Shown: positions 1-13,195 of the stretch, in pieces
Position numbering within the stretch: position 1 is the first letter of the stretch
Layout: the number at the start of each line of letters is the position of its first letter
DNA from: Haliclystus octoradiatus
Lineage: Eukaryota > Cnidaria > Staurozoa > Stauromedusae > Haliclystidae
NCBI GenBank assembly: GCA_916610825.1
Contig: OU744446.1
Location: forward strand, 1,049,501-1,113,500
Direction of reading: 5' to 3'
DNA length: 64,000 nucleotides
Translations under genes and position numbers: made by a program
Notes under the pieces: model-generated
The model's input: only the letters and a program-made list of their open reading frames with translations
Database searches by the model: none
What the model was told of the DNA's origin: nothing

Positions 1-253
1 GGTGACATTCGCATGAAATGACAGTGAATGATTTTGTAAGTAGTTTTGTTATATAATCATAGTTGTGTTATAACAAACGCCCTTGGAGTATCTCTCATCC
101 TCGCATTGTTTTTGTCCCATTCAGATTATTCATCAGCCATCATTTTGCTGAGCGAAGACCAGAAATTATTTTCGTATTGTTAAAAAAACGATTTCTTTGT
201 ATAAACTATTATTAATTTGTTCCATTTAATTAAATCTGAGATGTTGTTACATT
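1..253. other. HCN 3' flank
   Basis: AT-rich sequence beyond the HCN stop codon; presumably 3' UTR and flank. I see no second gene and no clear canonical AATAAA here. The window edge cuts the region. Confidence 0.4.
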
Positions 254-3200
254 TCATTGTTTATAAATCATTGTTGAAGATAGCGTTGTGTGATTTGATT
301 GGCTGCTACCTTCTTTACAAAATTTACAAGTTGACGAGGCTACCCTATGCGAAGCTACTATGCCTTCCATTCTGGCTACACTGCCGTTCGCTTGCAATCC
401 TTCTTCCGTTGCTAATTCATCAATGTTAGTGAGGGCTAAATGACTTCCTGCTTGGTTCATTACATCATGAACAGTAGGATTGACGGTGATCTTTGGTGAG
501 CCTGGTTGACTGTCGTCTAGGGTTGGAACCTAAAATAATGGGAATGAAAACATCATCTATCCACACGTATCCATATAGTTTATCCTTTCTGCTAGCGGAC
601 AACCTGTAAATAGTGGTCACTAAGAAATTTTTGAGCAAATTCTTCATTTGCCTTCCCACCCTGATTGAGCCAAGCGACCTAAAAACTTCAGTTGAGAAGA
701 ATTTTGATTCCTCGCTTCTCCTAGGCGAATGAATGCGCTCTTTTTCTATTTGTCAAAATACTAAAGCTCAAATGCAATGACTATGGAGACACTGTTTACT
801 GATAAAGTTCAATTAACTCACCGATTTTCCAATTTTTTGTAGCCTTTCTACAGCTACGTGTTCAATTAAAACCTTCATCTCTGGGAATTCCTCGAGAACT
901 GCATTGAAACAGTCGGCCGATAAAACAAATAAATCGCACACTGTTTCTGCCCTCACGCTTGCAACTCGACGGGCGTTGGTCAATAAACATATCTCTATAA
1001 ATAAATAAATAATTCAAAATATTAAATCACGAAATCCATATGATGTAGTACTGACTGATAGTAAGAATTACCTCCAAAGTAAGCGCCTTCACTAAGAGTA
1101 GTAATACATTCATCATTCACGATAATATCTACTAGACCCTGGCGGATAAAGAACATCTCCGTTCCAAACGATCCTTCAGTGATGATGTAATCCCCAGGTA
1201 GATACACTTCGAATTTTAATTTTGTTAAAATGGTAGCAACAAATTGTGGGCTGCCGTTTCGAAAGAAGGGAACTGAATCAATAAGGTCGCGACAATTATG
1301 GCTGACGATTAACTGAAATTGAAAAAAATCAAAATTAATCAGTTTCTTCCTCTCCGTATGTATTTATGTATACGTTTCTCAGGAAGACAATTCTTACTTC
1401 TCGAAGTGGCTTTGATATTTCATCTAAAATATCCTCTTCATCAAATAGTTTTCCTTGGTAACGATGTTCGTAATATTCGGATAATTTCTCTCTTATTTCC
1501 CCTGGTAGCTTACGGTAGGACATATACTCTTCGATTTGTTTGAACTGAAAGATGAAATAATAGATAATAGTCACATATTATTATTTAATATCTGTAACTT
1601 ACTTCTCTTAATTTTTCGGATATGACTTGAAACCAATCGGAGTGTGGAGATGAAGCCTTAACGCTCCTAAATTGCGGCATCAATATTCGATATAACCAAA
1701 CGGTATCCGTTCATACCTTTTCCATGTACATTCTCCTGGCACTATCCAACTGCTGCATAAATGACATTGAATGAGCGATGAAAAGTGCGTAAAATGTTGC
1801 TCCAGTTATCATGCTAAAAATAGTGACGTAAGCTTCGGATAGATTCGCAGGCGGAAACCTTCCATAGCCAATACAAAGCATATGTGATAAAGTTTTGAAG
1901 AGAGCCCACGAATATTGAATGGTCCAATCAGCAGACTAATGGATGGAAAGAAGACGTTGATATTTTAAATATATAATGTCATATTTGATATTTGCTACTA
2001 AAGATATAAATTATTTAATCACCTCTAGTTCGTTGATAGCCACCCACGAGTCAGATGGAAAATCTTGAATCAATGGAACTAAAAACGCAAGGCAGCCATT
2101 CCAATGAGCCACTAAAAACATCATTGACACGAGTTTGATGTAACGCACAAAGGAGGTTGTGATATGAAACAACTAAAATAGGAATAAATCGATTATAGAA
2201 ATTGATGTACCAAATTACATGGAGATAGAGGTTGCCAATTGATATAATGGTCATCTGATGCTATGTCATATTGCTCACGTCTGCATGAATCTATTGTAAC
2301 AGTTAACCTGATTATAACGGTCGCTTTTAAAGATGGCTGCTATTACCAGGTATAACTGACTCACCTCTTCGTATTGACTGATGGATCTCAGCAATCTTGT
2401 TACCCTTAGCAACCGTAACAAACTCAGCAATTTAGCAAGCCTCAGGAATTTCAAAGCTCTTGAAGCACTCGTTAAACCAGTGCCATATGAGTTTTCCCTG
2501 AGTGTTGCAACAATGTAATCAAGTGGAAGGGAGCTTATCACATCTAGAATAAACCACCCCTTCATGTATCTTGAATAGAAAGAAAAGAAAAAAACATTAT
2601 CAAGATTAGATTCAATCACAATTATATTGGAACTTTATCATTTAGCAATATACAGACTTCAGACGTCAAATTACTAAAATATACTAAAGATGTTTCATAA
2701 ATGTTGACCGTTTACGTTACCGTTTTAGTCAAAGATGTAGCTAGTAAAGCGGATTTAGCGCATGTTCGGTTGATTGTCTTTGGTTTTAGGCCTATAGTTT
2801 TTTATTCAAATGATTATAAGTCATAAGGACATGGAGAACGCAGCAAAATGTTTACGAAGAGATAAAAATGTTGATAATATTTAGCTGAGATTCAACATTT
2901 GATATATTATCATAAGAGGTATTCAGGCTTGGTTATATAAGATTTAAAGTTTTAATCCCTTGCATAACGACCATTTTACCTTTCTAAAGAGGTCAATCCC
3001 GCGAATGCTCACATTAACTGCGGATACTAACCTTCTTGCTATCAACTTCGGCTCTAGGATGAATTGATTGTAGCTATTATGAATCATATATCCTGTTCTG
3101 AAATTTAGGATAATATCTATTATAAATGTGACGTCAGAGATGACATTGAATCCGATCCAAAATGGCGCTTGATCCTCATCAATAAATGTTATGGCAACGG

Positions 3201-6090
3201 GTAAGATAATTATGTTAGATGCCAAAATCAACAGCATGACAAAATCCCAATAATGCCTGTAATGTCAACAACAATAGAAAATCATCAATGGTGTTTTTGT
3301 AATTTGCTTTTGACGAATATTTCAAAACAGCCTCTTCTCCGTGTGGATACTTTGGAACAGTGTAAGCTAGCTCTGAGCTTCTCTCTGATCTCATATTGAA
3401 AACCAAAGTAAAATAAAATTACAAACGCACTTCGATCCACATAAGAGGGTCTAGGCTGTTTTGTGTGAATACAATATATAGCTTCTTTTCAATATTTTTC
3501 CTTCGATTTACTTCAAAGTCTTATTGCTATACAATCAAACAATACAAAACAAATACATGTTGCTCAAAACTCAAATATTCCCATACTAGATATTTCGATA
3601 TTGATTGCTGAGTCTTCTAATCATAAAGCTATCCGTCGGATCGGATTCATAAAATTATCTCGAATAAATGATCATAAATGATAAATCATGTATAAAACCA
3701 CAATTTATATAAAAGGTCTAGTACAGCATGTAACGTGAATTACCCGGGGGTAATTTCCATACTTTTGGTATATGGGAATGTGCAAATATTACAGGGTACC
3801 TCTTTCATAATCCAGAAAAATTTTTAGGGTATGCTTAGTCAAGAAAATTTTTGAGGTACCCTTTTGACGGTTTTGCAATTTTTTCATTTTGCAAAACAAA
3901 TTTTGCCTATGAATTATTTTTCATTTGTTTCGGTTAAATCTGTCATTCATAAAAATATATTTGGGGTATCTTTTTCATCATGTAGAAAATTTTTATGGTC
4001 ATTCTACCAAAGTTCCATTTGAACGATCCCATCGAAGCGCAATGGAAGTTACCCCCCCCCCCGCCGGGGTGAATTATTTAATCAACTGAAATTTCGATGT
4101 TTGAAGGTAATATCTGTTTTGGTTAAAATGTCGTTTGGAGATGTGGAATTACATTTTTTTACAACTCATTCATCGATACAATGAAGGAGGTTTCCAGACG
4201 GACAAGTTTCAATTTAGTCTCCCTGAGAAGCATTTAAAGGCCAACATAAGGGCCCATAAGCATTGGATCTTAATTTTGTTTTAAGATTATATTACATGGT
4301 ATTACTGTGTAGTAATTAATTGATGTTTGTTACTGTATATCAGTCCTGTAAAAAAAGTTCTATGTGAACTTATTAGGTCCTGATTAAATGATGATGATGA
4401 TGATGACGATGATAAAAGATTGCCCTCGAATCGGGCCTCGATCCTCGAATGAAATAGAATTATTTCAGTATTTTGGTAGTCTCATCTTCATCCAAAATCT
4501 TTCCGTTCTATCAGTTGCATCTACTTCATTCGATTTACAAACTGCAATGTTTTGAATACACTACTATTTTTGCATGTTATAAATTTTGTTTTCCGTGTCT
4601 TCTAATTACAAACAATCCATTTTGATTAAACTCAATTAAGATATTCGTAAATTCTTAAATTTATTATTTTATTTTTGTAATTCTTCCCTACTGTGGAAAT
4701 CATGGTCTGGCAATTCATATCTCTTGTATTCAACCTTTTCACAAACCATTTTAATCAGCAGGAGACTTATCAAAACATAACGTCAATATGATCAGATTTA
4801 ATCAAGAACATTCCCACTTCAAGACGACCGAATTCTTAACTCAGAAAAGATCTTGGCTGACTGTTGCATAATTAAAAGGGAAAATATGATGTTTATAGTA
4901 TTCTTACTTCTCGGCGCATGATGCAAGCAACAAAAATATTTGGTTGCATTTCCAACGAATAGAGCATTATCAGAACGAAATTATTCGGTTCTTTAACGCT
5001 ATGCGGACACTGGTGCAAATTACTACAAAAGGGCTGGCAATCAGCGCTATTTACTTACTACTCGCGCTCATTTGCCGTTCTATCACACAGTCTTTTGAAT
5101 TGAATTGAAGGTTATTTACTTCGTGCACGCGAAAGAAGAGGGTAACGGAAGAAGCTACTTTTTGGAGAGTTTTTCACATAATTATTGGATTCCGTAATAT
5201 TTACTTGTTACATTTTGTTGATTTCTTTACTTCTGCGTAAGAATATTTCGGTGAATGCTTTATCCATCGAAATAAGAAAAATTGTTCGGATGGTGGCCCT
5301 ATAGGCCTTATATTATTCGAAGAAATCCATAGTGCCCAAGATTTCTCTCGGTTCCTGTTGTGCCCTATCAGATATATTTGTATGGGGCCTATACTTTTAT
5401 AACCATGACTTACCTCAACGTACTGCAAGGATGAATAACCCATCCTGACATTCTCGTCCTTATTTGTTCTTGTTTAACGGCTTGTTTACTTCCAAATAAT
5501 TTAACATTAACCGGACTATCTGTGGGCTCTAGCCACGCTTTAATTCGAGGAGTGAGTGTTCCGTTTTTGCTAGGTAGTTGTGGGAAACAAAACATACTAG
5601 GTTTATTAGGTGGTATAAAGATAGAATTGAGCCTTCCTGAAGGATCCTTTGTGTTGCGTGGTCTCAGTATCATTCCTAGAGGTGTCATTTCTTGATCAAC
5701 TTGATCAAAATGATCGTCTTCTTCATCACCGTATGCTAACGAGGCTCTGTGTCGGCTGTTATGATCTTTGTTGTGAAGATCGCCTCTCTCCAATGCATCG
5801 ATAAGACTTGTTTCTTCCACATCGTCGTTCTTACTTTTTATATTTCTATCCGATGAAGTATTTCTTATGATTCCATTAACCTTGGTATTGATCAATCTCC
5901 TTTCTATTGACGGTGAGATATTAAGATCTGTCACATTCGTTTCGTGTCCATTTATATTTGTACTTTCCAGGTATGGCAATGGTGATATCTGACCACTTCT
6001 AACGCACGGTAACCAAGTGTTACTACTTTGACGGGAATTCCCTTGGTCCTTACATTCTAAAGATTCTGGATGAACACAACATTTACTCAT
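254..6090 (-). CDS. HCN: HCN-type hyperpolarization-activated cyclic-nucleotide-gated channel, complete, 9 exons
   Basis: Exons (minus strand): 6090-5414, 3256-3032, 2569-2365, 2172-2023, 1935-1717, 1544-1398, 1312-1072, 994-822, 529-254. All have GT-AG borders and phases agree, giving 770 residues, close to the usual invertebrate HCN length. An acidic, low-complexity N-terminus of about 195 residues precedes the HCN domain ([11 protein letters not shown]... then WVIHP near 205-218). S1 lies at about 227-251 and S4 at about 338-363, with Arg/Lys every third residue. The filter is CIGYG at 440-444, followed by RFPP. A C-linker ([11 protein letters not shown]) follows. The CNBD contains PGDYII, YFGEICLL and [11 protein letters not shown] with the phosphate-contacting arginine. 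The first ATG is used because an in-frame TAG lies upstream. The family carries the plasma-membrane Na+/K+ pacemaker current (Ih) gated by hyperpolarization and cAMP. The last exon encodes a Ser/Thr-rich tail I do not recognise. Family assignment is very secure; the subtype is not. Confidence 0.95.
3739..4076. mobile_element. Short non-autonomous element in HCN intron 1 with inverted ends
   Basis: The left end (TTACCCGGGGGTAATTTCCA near 3740) is roughly inverted at the right end, near 4040-4075, where AATGGAAGTTAC runs into a C-tract and GGGGTGAATT. The interior has no ORF. The right 120 bp recurs at about 7990-8110. It behaves like a MITE; superfamily not determined. Confidence 0.55.
4330..4412 (+). 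repeat. 3' end of a SINE/LINE-type retroposon with (ATG)n tail, copy 1
   Basis: The block TATCAGTCCT, then an A-rich stretch, then TGATTAAATGATGATGATG also occurs at 31.52 kb (plus) and 27.97-28.14 kb (minus). A shared 3' segment ending in a variable ATG/GAT microsatellite is typical of retroposons whose 3' end matches a partner LINE. Only the 3' end is recognisable. Confidence 0.55.
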
Positions 6091-7940
6091 ATTCGAATTG
6101 CAAACTCTCCCAAAAAGAAGATGAACCAGTAATAATTGCTAACTGACACTTTCGTGACATGACCTTTGATTTATTCGTTAAACATACAGTCTTTGCCAAT
6201 GTAACCCATGCTATCCCAGTATTTCCTTTTGACGTTCTTCGATGTGTCCCCTTAACACCAGAATCACCCTTCAAGAGCGATCTGGCTTCGAACACATCGC
6301 GAAGATTACAGCGTTTCGATTGATGACGTCACAATTCATTTCCTTGACGCAAAATTAACTAATTTATATATGGTCCAGACCTTTGTTTTGTGTGCGGTAT
6401 ATACTGCAGTGCTTTGCCAAGTCTTGTCAGCAGTTTGAGGTATTATAGTTCAATAGTGCAGCAGGATCGCTTGAAGTAATCGGCAGGCTGTAAGGTTGGA
6501 TTAATTGAATAATGAGTTATATATTTTGGTTTGTAACCAGTTGGGCTGAGTATAGAAACAGCTGATGTGAACATTTGAACATCTCTCTTATTTCCATCTG
6601 TTCGATTTATAAGAAATGAACCGCAAAGGAAAATGGACACATGATAAAATATTCAATGTTTTGCTTTTCATTTCAACAACCATTGAAAACACAATTTAAG
6701 CCGACGATATTAATTTTCACAATTCAAAGATTGGCCCAAATTAAACTGTCCTATTAGTTACATCATCGCTCTCGTGTGATACAGTAGACATACATACGCA
6801 AATATACGCACGGCAGTGTGGGTAATAGATTATTAGATTTCCTCCCTTAATTAGTCTAAATCAGTAGACAGTACGCAAGAAAATAGAAAAAGCGATTAAA
6901 CTTCAATGTCGTAAAGACTACTATAAGCTAAATGCCATGTAATCTATATATCACTAAAGAGTTTAAACACAAAGTAATTTTATCTTCAATTTATTTTGCT
7001 CTACAGTATTAGGCTGAATGGTCATTTCAAGTGTTCAAATGTTTGTGATTATTGATGAGATGTAGATCGAATGTACAGACATTGATCGGCCTTGATCTGA
7101 TCATAGATCTGATCATTTGGAATTTCACCTTCGAATCGGCAGATGATCGCGAAATCAAAACCTGAAGAATTCCTCGGTACGGACGCAAATTAATTGCCAC
7201 AATTTTAATATATACTCTGTCTGTACCTATACTTTATTCCTAAAAATATCGACTTGTAATAGTTATTAAATTAATTTGCGACATACATGAGTTGATGTCC
7301 GTCCCTGTATATGATCGCATCATATTTGACAAAAATACGCACATGTATTGGAGAGCTATGCATATGATCCTATGATATATCAAGCGATAAATAAAACCAT
7401 TTATAATCCATTTAGATATGTCGAAGGCTAGAAAAATATACAAAATAATAATATTATATTGAATTGTGACTTTACATGAGCATCTACTTTACAACTGATG
7501 TAGTATTTACTACGGGTATATGGGAGATATAAATGTTGGTAAGCAAAGAATCATGGTTTATCGGTCAATGAATTCATTTTAAATTGTTTTAAAATCCTAA
7601 GAGAATGTAAATCTAAAAGGGATTGTTTAGTGTATGAGATACTATACATAAAAGAAATCAAACCCTTCTCTGAATACACAGCAAGACTCAATTAGGTCCC
7701 TAATGTTTTAAGTAATTTAAAATATTTAGTCTATTGTTATCTTTTAGTATATATATTTGTAAAAATTTGTTATTTTTTAACTTGAAAATGGAAGAAGTTG
7801 GGTCTAGCCGAAACGTTGTTCAAAATAATAATAAAATTTCAAAATTGTTGCTAAGTAAAGCGACTTCTTATACAAAAATAAATTTTCTCAGATATTCCGA
7901 ATGTCAGGGCAATGAAAATATTTTCAAGGCATATACCTCT
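6091..7940. other. Intergenic region upstream of HCN, no gene seen
   Basis: No coding exon with family resemblance was found on either strand. The HCN promoter and possible 5' UTR exons should lie here, but I cannot place them. Short palindromic TGATC-rich sequence occurs near 7080-7120. Confidence 0.5.
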
Positions 7941-7944
7941 TGAC

Positions 7945-8118
7945 TTTTGACCAAATTTCAATTTTTATTCATCTTTTTAGAGCAATATGTCAAATGTCAA
8001 CTATATTTGGGGTGCCTTTTTCATGATCTGAAACTGATGTTAGTTATGGTCATTCTGCCCATGTTCTATTTAAACAATCACCGTCAAAGCGCAATGGAAG
8101 TTACGCCCGGGTGTTTTG
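7945..8118. repeat. Second copy of the 3.7-4.1 kb element (right part)
   Basis: It shares the order ATATTTGGGGT.CCTTTTTCAT, TATGGTCATTCT, then AGCGCAATGGAAGTTAC with 3960-4050. Its left end is not identifiable. Confidence 0.6.
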
Positions 8119-8575
8119 TATAATACTGCCTATATCCAATTAAATTATAAACTAATGCTCCAACCGAAACTCAAAGATAAAACGGCTTATAAAACAGCCT
8201 GGGGGAACGAAAAATATGGAGATGCTTTCAGTGTTCCACTGATCAAGACGTCCCGAATGCCCTCCAAAATCCCATTTCCCATACAGATAGATATTTACTT
8301 CAATCACCAATCATAAATAAACAAACAAGCATGGTTGAATTTTCAGGTTGTATGAGTATATATATTTATATGTGTTTAAACGATGATTGGGGTCATCCCC
8401 CCGTAGGCATTAACGCCTGTTAATTATCGGGAGACACAAAAATGAAAGTTACAATTTGTAAAATTTATATTAAGAATAATTTTTTGATACAGACAAAAGA
8501 CAATTGGGAATATGTACGGCATTTTCTCAGAAAGGTGAACTAGATCATGCAGGATTAATCTAAACTCCTGAATAG

Positions 8576-8624
8576 ATAAAATAATAAATAAATAAATAAA
8601 TAGATAAATAAATAGATAAATCAA
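8576..8624. repeat. AAAT/AGAT microsatellite
   Basis: Tandem AAAT units interrupted by AGAT. It directly abuts the conserved SINE segment at 8632-8690 and so may be that element's tail. Confidence 0.8.
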
Positions 8625-8631
8625 TGGGCGT

Positions 8632-8692
8632 TGGGCATCGCATGCCTTGCAATGGCACGGGTGCCTTCGGTAGGGCGACACCCGTCAACATT
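8632..8692. repeat. Fragment of a tRNA-derived SINE family
   Basis: The core GGTGCCTTCGGTAGGGCGAC matches, in reverse complement, the distal end of the SINE at 14644-14995. Only this conserved piece is present here, next to a microsatellite. Confidence 0.5.
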
Positions 8693-9052
8693 ATTATTAT
8701 GCCTTGTAAGTCAACCCGTTGTCGACATACTAGTAGACTGATAGCTTGCAAGTAAACTTCAACTTTAATTTTGAGCATAATAATTCAAAAGTGATAAATT
8801 GTCATTGCCATGCAGGCAGCCATATTAATTAATTATTAAAAAATGAAAATTAGATTAGGCTACAACTATGGTTGTGTCCCCATGTTGAGATAATGGGCCT
8901 ACAATAATTAACTACTGTCAAAGCTTTCTACATTTTTAATTTACAATTGAGTTTATGAATTCTACATTTTAAAGTTAAACGATATATTACTCTGTTGGGT
9001 ATAGATTAAAATATGAATTAATTATTATTGTGTATTAATTTAAAATAAAACG
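8693..9052. other. Intergenic, PARP16 3' side
   Basis: AT-rich sequence; no gene or clear repeat seen. It lies downstream of the PARP16 stop codon and probably includes its 3' UTR. Confidence 0.4.
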
Positions 9053-12000
9053 TTAATGATCAGTTAAAAATCTTTTATCAAAATGTCTTTTGTACATCTG
9101 TTGGACGTGAGGAGATCTCCATAAACCCATAACAAGTAAAAACAAAACGTAAAAACCCAACAAAGTCATAACAGGGTTGGCTTTGAACACATCGAATATA
9201 GAACCACTAGAAATAAAATGAAAAGGCAAAATAAAATTATTTTCTTTTCAGCAGTAGTATACATTTCAGCATTAATAATATATATTTAAGTCCACGTTTA
9301 AACATTATTTATTGTTAAATTTAGATCAAGCTGTATGAGATTATTGACAATCGACATAAGCTCCACAGTTGACCTCCATAAACAGGTGACTGCTAAAGAC
9401 ATATGATTATGTTTATCTAATAAAAATTTAATTGTGATCTTTCATACTAAAATATCTTTCAAAGAAATTTTTAATTATTAGTTTATCCAGTGACAGATAA
9501 AATAATTTCTTTATTTGAAAGAGCGGTAGTTACAACAACAACAATAATAATAAATGATGAAAGCGTCAAAGTACTGTAGCAGTAACACATTTGTCTCTAC
9601 ATTTAATAAAATCACAAACGCAAATTCAATCTGTCAGATTTTCCTTTGATTTAAAAAGTGATCACATTTCACTCACACAATAAAAATCCTTCAGGTTTTA
9701 AGAAACTTTCAAATTTTTTTCCTACCAATAATGAATCAAATACTTTAATGATGTAGCTGCTAGATTCAAAATTTGTAATGAAATGTTGAATATTCAAACA
9801 TGAGTAGCGAGCGAGACCCTCACCTTTTAACTGCCTTAGATTTCTTCTCAGCAAATACATAGAGGTATTTCACACATACAAGATCACTGCTTGTTACAAC
9901 AAGATACCTATCTGGTACGTCACCCCCTTCGGAATTCTGTGCACGGCATTTCCGTTTTTCATTTCCATCAACAGGATTGTCCACTTTGTATTTAACACCA
10001 GGGTGATTCAAAGCCTCACAAACTGCAACAACTGATAAATTGTCTCCTATAGAGGATTGCGTCCAACCTAATCCTGAGTTAGTGTAAGGCATTGACACAG
10101 CTAGATCTTCAGATAAGTAGATACCATCACCAAAAAAGCCATTCTGGAGTGCAAAAAGGAACAAATATAGATTACAAATCTACAGACAACATAATAAAAA
10201 AAATGTGTATCGATCCTGTCCAGTGAAAAATGTATATGTATGTATGTATGTATGTATTTATTTGACTATATGTTAAAAATATTGTTACTGTATCAGTGCA
10301 GGTGTAAATATTAAAATGTTTTTCATACAATCAGGGAAGTCCAGTAAGCAATGAAGCATATGACGCACCTCTGTGCAATGCAGAGAACTTGATTGACATA
10401 TATCTTATTTCTGACATTGCTGTTCAAGGTGACCACTAAAGACAGGTGGTTGTAGCGTAGAGGTGACCATTATATTATTAAATAATTACCTTCATAAGAT
10501 GAACTTGTAAACCATTATGAATAATTGAGTGGTAATTATCAAGGCGGCTACCATGGAAACCAAGTTTACATCCATTAACATCTTTGCGTTGATTAAATAA
10601 TGTATTTATTTGACTTTTGTAGTTCACTTCAAAGATGTGCGTAGGAACAATCCCAATGGACTGATGGCCAGTTTCTGAAGAAATAAATTTAGCCTGCAAA
10701 AGACGAATTTCAAATATTGAATGCACACTGCCTGAATCTTTTTCATTTTTTAAAGTTGAGGTTTGGATTTTAAATCAGAACAGCCATACATAGACCGCAT
10801 TACATAGACCATGGAGATGCCAAAGCTACGTCAATTGAAGCAAGATCTATGTATGGTATTCCAAATCGTTAAAGGACTAGTTAGTTTAAGTTGAACTTAA
10901 CTTGAATGATATTTTTAGTTAAAGATGGTAAAATATGACCTTTCGGGGACATTCTTTGCAATTACAATGCCGAGAAATCCACAAAACCAGCATCGTCTAG
11001 CATGCATTCTCCATACAAAAAATATCATGGTGGAACAATCTTCTGAATGACGTAGTAGCTTGTGAAAATATCACAAATTTTAAATCTGAACCAAATAAAT
11101 TAGAACTGTGTAAATATTGTAAATATTGTAATCACAAGTTAACAATACGGCTAATATCCCCTCTTAAGATTCTCATGATTTTGTGTGAGTTGCGAATACT
11201 TTTAGGGAAGCGTATCAAATATCGAGTGATTCAAATCATTCCAATCTCCAGGGTCCGACAAAAGGTTCAGCCTTCTGGAATCCTAGGGGCATTTAAACTT
11301 TTTCTTCTGAATTTTCTTGTTGAGGTTTGACCAGAAAATCCTTAAAAACATCAATTTTCTTCTGAATTTTGTCTAGCCTTCCGGGATCTAGGATCCCAGG
11401 ATCCCCCCTTTTGTCGGACCCTGCCAATCTTGTTCAAAACTCAATGGTAAAACACAAGAAATATTGTATAAAATAAAATAAACATTTTGTAAATATAAAA
11501 CAACAAAATCACAATTAAATATTCAAAGACAACTGTCCCGCCTTTCAATGTTTTCATCAGTACCGTATCAGAGGGGAGGGGGGCGATATTAAGCAAGCTC
11601 GTTTGTATCAGTAGGCCTATTTACAAAAAATAATAAATAGAAAACCAAAAATAAAAATTATTGTATTAAAAGAAAATTAATATTAATATTTAACAAAAAT
11701 ACATACATACATAACAATGTTACTAACCGTTGTTTTTACATCACATGTTTTGAGCTCAACTGCTGAATCTTTTAAAATCCAATAAAGAAATTGCCAAAGA
11801 TCATCATCCACCCTAGTAGTGTCTTCTTCAATCAATGATTTCAAACACGGAAGAGATTTAAAAAGTTCAACCTGAAGAAATAAAATGCTGTAGACTGGAA
11901 ACACATTTATCATAGACTGGAAAGAAATGAGAAAGAAGACCAATTTTTGAACACAGCCAAGTTTTGTGGAATTTACGAAGTGCTCCTGCTTCCCAGTTTT

Positions 12001-13195
12001 GTTTAGTACACAGAAATTGTTTTTGTTTGAAACAACACAGCTTGAAGCAGACTAGAAGGTTTCGATATTTGCGGTCAATTTCTTCTTACACTTAAAAAGC
12101 ATAAAAATCTGTGCAAGTATGAAATATCTTTCCAAAATCAACCGAAGGGTCTTGAACGTCATAACAGTATATATGCCTATCAGCAATAGCAAGGCCTGGT
12201 CAAGCTGTGGTTGAGATATGGATTTGTGAAATGTGCTTGGTGAATTAATTAAGAAGTTGTTTGACAATAAAAAAGTGAGCAACAATATTGATCAATAGGA
12301 GAGAGTATATAGTCAAAGATTTCAAATTGAAGAAAAATATGGCCGTGCGTCTGAGTCCATATCAAGCAAGCGTCAACAGATTTATAAATGCCATTAAAAA
12401 TTTTTAATTATTTACGTCTATTGGATGTTTACGTGCCCCGTGTAACTCGGATTTTTTTGTGTTTTATGCAAGAAATTTCGGGCTGGTTCGGATTAATTTA
12501 GAAATTTTAGTTTCGGATCGGATTATGTTTATGATATTGCTTCAGATCGGATTCGTAGGCCTACCCGTAATCAATATTCTGTAAATCCGATCGGAGGCAC
12601 ACTTTTAACGTCTAAATATATATATATATATATATATGTGGTTCTATCTTGTACAGATACAATCCTTCTAAGTTTCTAGTTTCCTAGTCGAGGATCGGGG
12701 CTACAGATTTCATGAAATTCTGCATTTACTCAAATACAGGAAAAAATATCACTCTGGTCCTAGCTTTCTAGTGGATTTTGTTCATAAAATAATATCATTA
12801 TAATTTTCAATACAAGCCTAACCTGCGTAAATTACGCCTGTCTTTCGTTTCTTATTGTAATTTAGAGAGAATTGTATTTGTTAGCCCTATGCTATGCTAT
12901 GCCCTATATGTATGGATGGAACAAGCCACACGGTCTGTCATGGACAGTATTGTCTAAATGTCTATTAACTTCAATATCTTTATGATATGTGGGAAAAACC
13001 AAAGTTAACATGACCACTTACCACATCACGATGGTTTAGATTTGATCCAATATTATTCTTTAGTTTCGGATAAGGTTTCAAACATGAATCATGGCGATAG
13101 CTGAACAAAGCAGCTGAGAATAGAGAAATCTTCAAGTCACAGGATTGTAAATCATTTGCAATTACAGCTTTCACGGCGTCTTTTAATTCATCCAT
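9053..13195 (-). CDS. PARP16: PARP16, tail-anchored ER mono-ADP-ribosyltransferase, complete, 5 exons
   Basis: Exons (minus): 13195-13022, 11871-11728, 10693-10490, 10143-9824, 9206-9053; 331 residues against 322 in human. The N-terminal alpha-helical regulatory domain is in exons 1-2 (CDLKISLFSAALFSYRHDS). The catalytic domain shows FHGSRLDNYHSIIHNGL with His153, GDGIYLSEDL with Tyr183, and KYLYVFAEK with Tyr267. These match the H-Y-Y set of mono-ARTs (human His152, Tyr182, Tyr254 from memory). The short last exon supplies one hydrophobic segment (about 293-311) and a basic tail, so the C-terminal ER/nuclear-envelope anchor is kept. The human protein modifies PERK and IRE1 in the unfolded-protein response; that role here is inference. 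It is head-to-head with CKS, with 520 bp between start codons. Confidence 0.95.
10226..10262. repeat. ATGT microsatellite
   Basis: Tandem ATGT units in the PARP16 intron between exons 3 and 4. Confidence 0.8.
10405..10480 (+). repeat. GACCACTA-AGACAGGTGG repeat family, copy 1
   Basis: Contains GTGACCACTAAAGACAGGTG, then GAGGTGACCATTATATT. The family recurs at 20.70-20.87 kb (same orientation) and 16.92-17.06 kb (opposite). Ends not defined; probably a short DNA-transposon derivative. Confidence 0.5.
11249..11423. mobile_element. hAT-like MITE, copy 1 (PARP16 intron)
   Basis: 175 bp with terminal inverted repeats CAGGGTCCGACAAAAGG. It is flanked by CCAATCTC (left) and CCAATCTT (right), a 7/8 match to an 8-bp target-site duplication. 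CAGGG ends plus 8-bp duplications are hallmarks of hAT elements. No coding capacity. Second copy at 17389-17566. Confidence 0.8.
12615..12637. repeat. AT dinucleotide microsatellite
   Basis: Pure AT run in the large PARP16 intron 1. Confidence 0.85.

Noticed and set aside
217-429. 70-residue plus-strand ORF
   Set aside because: Antisense to the last HCN exon; no family resemblance.
5201-5443. 80-residue minus-strand ORF beside HCN exon 1
   Set aside because: Overlaps the HCN donor site in another frame; no resemblance to known proteins.
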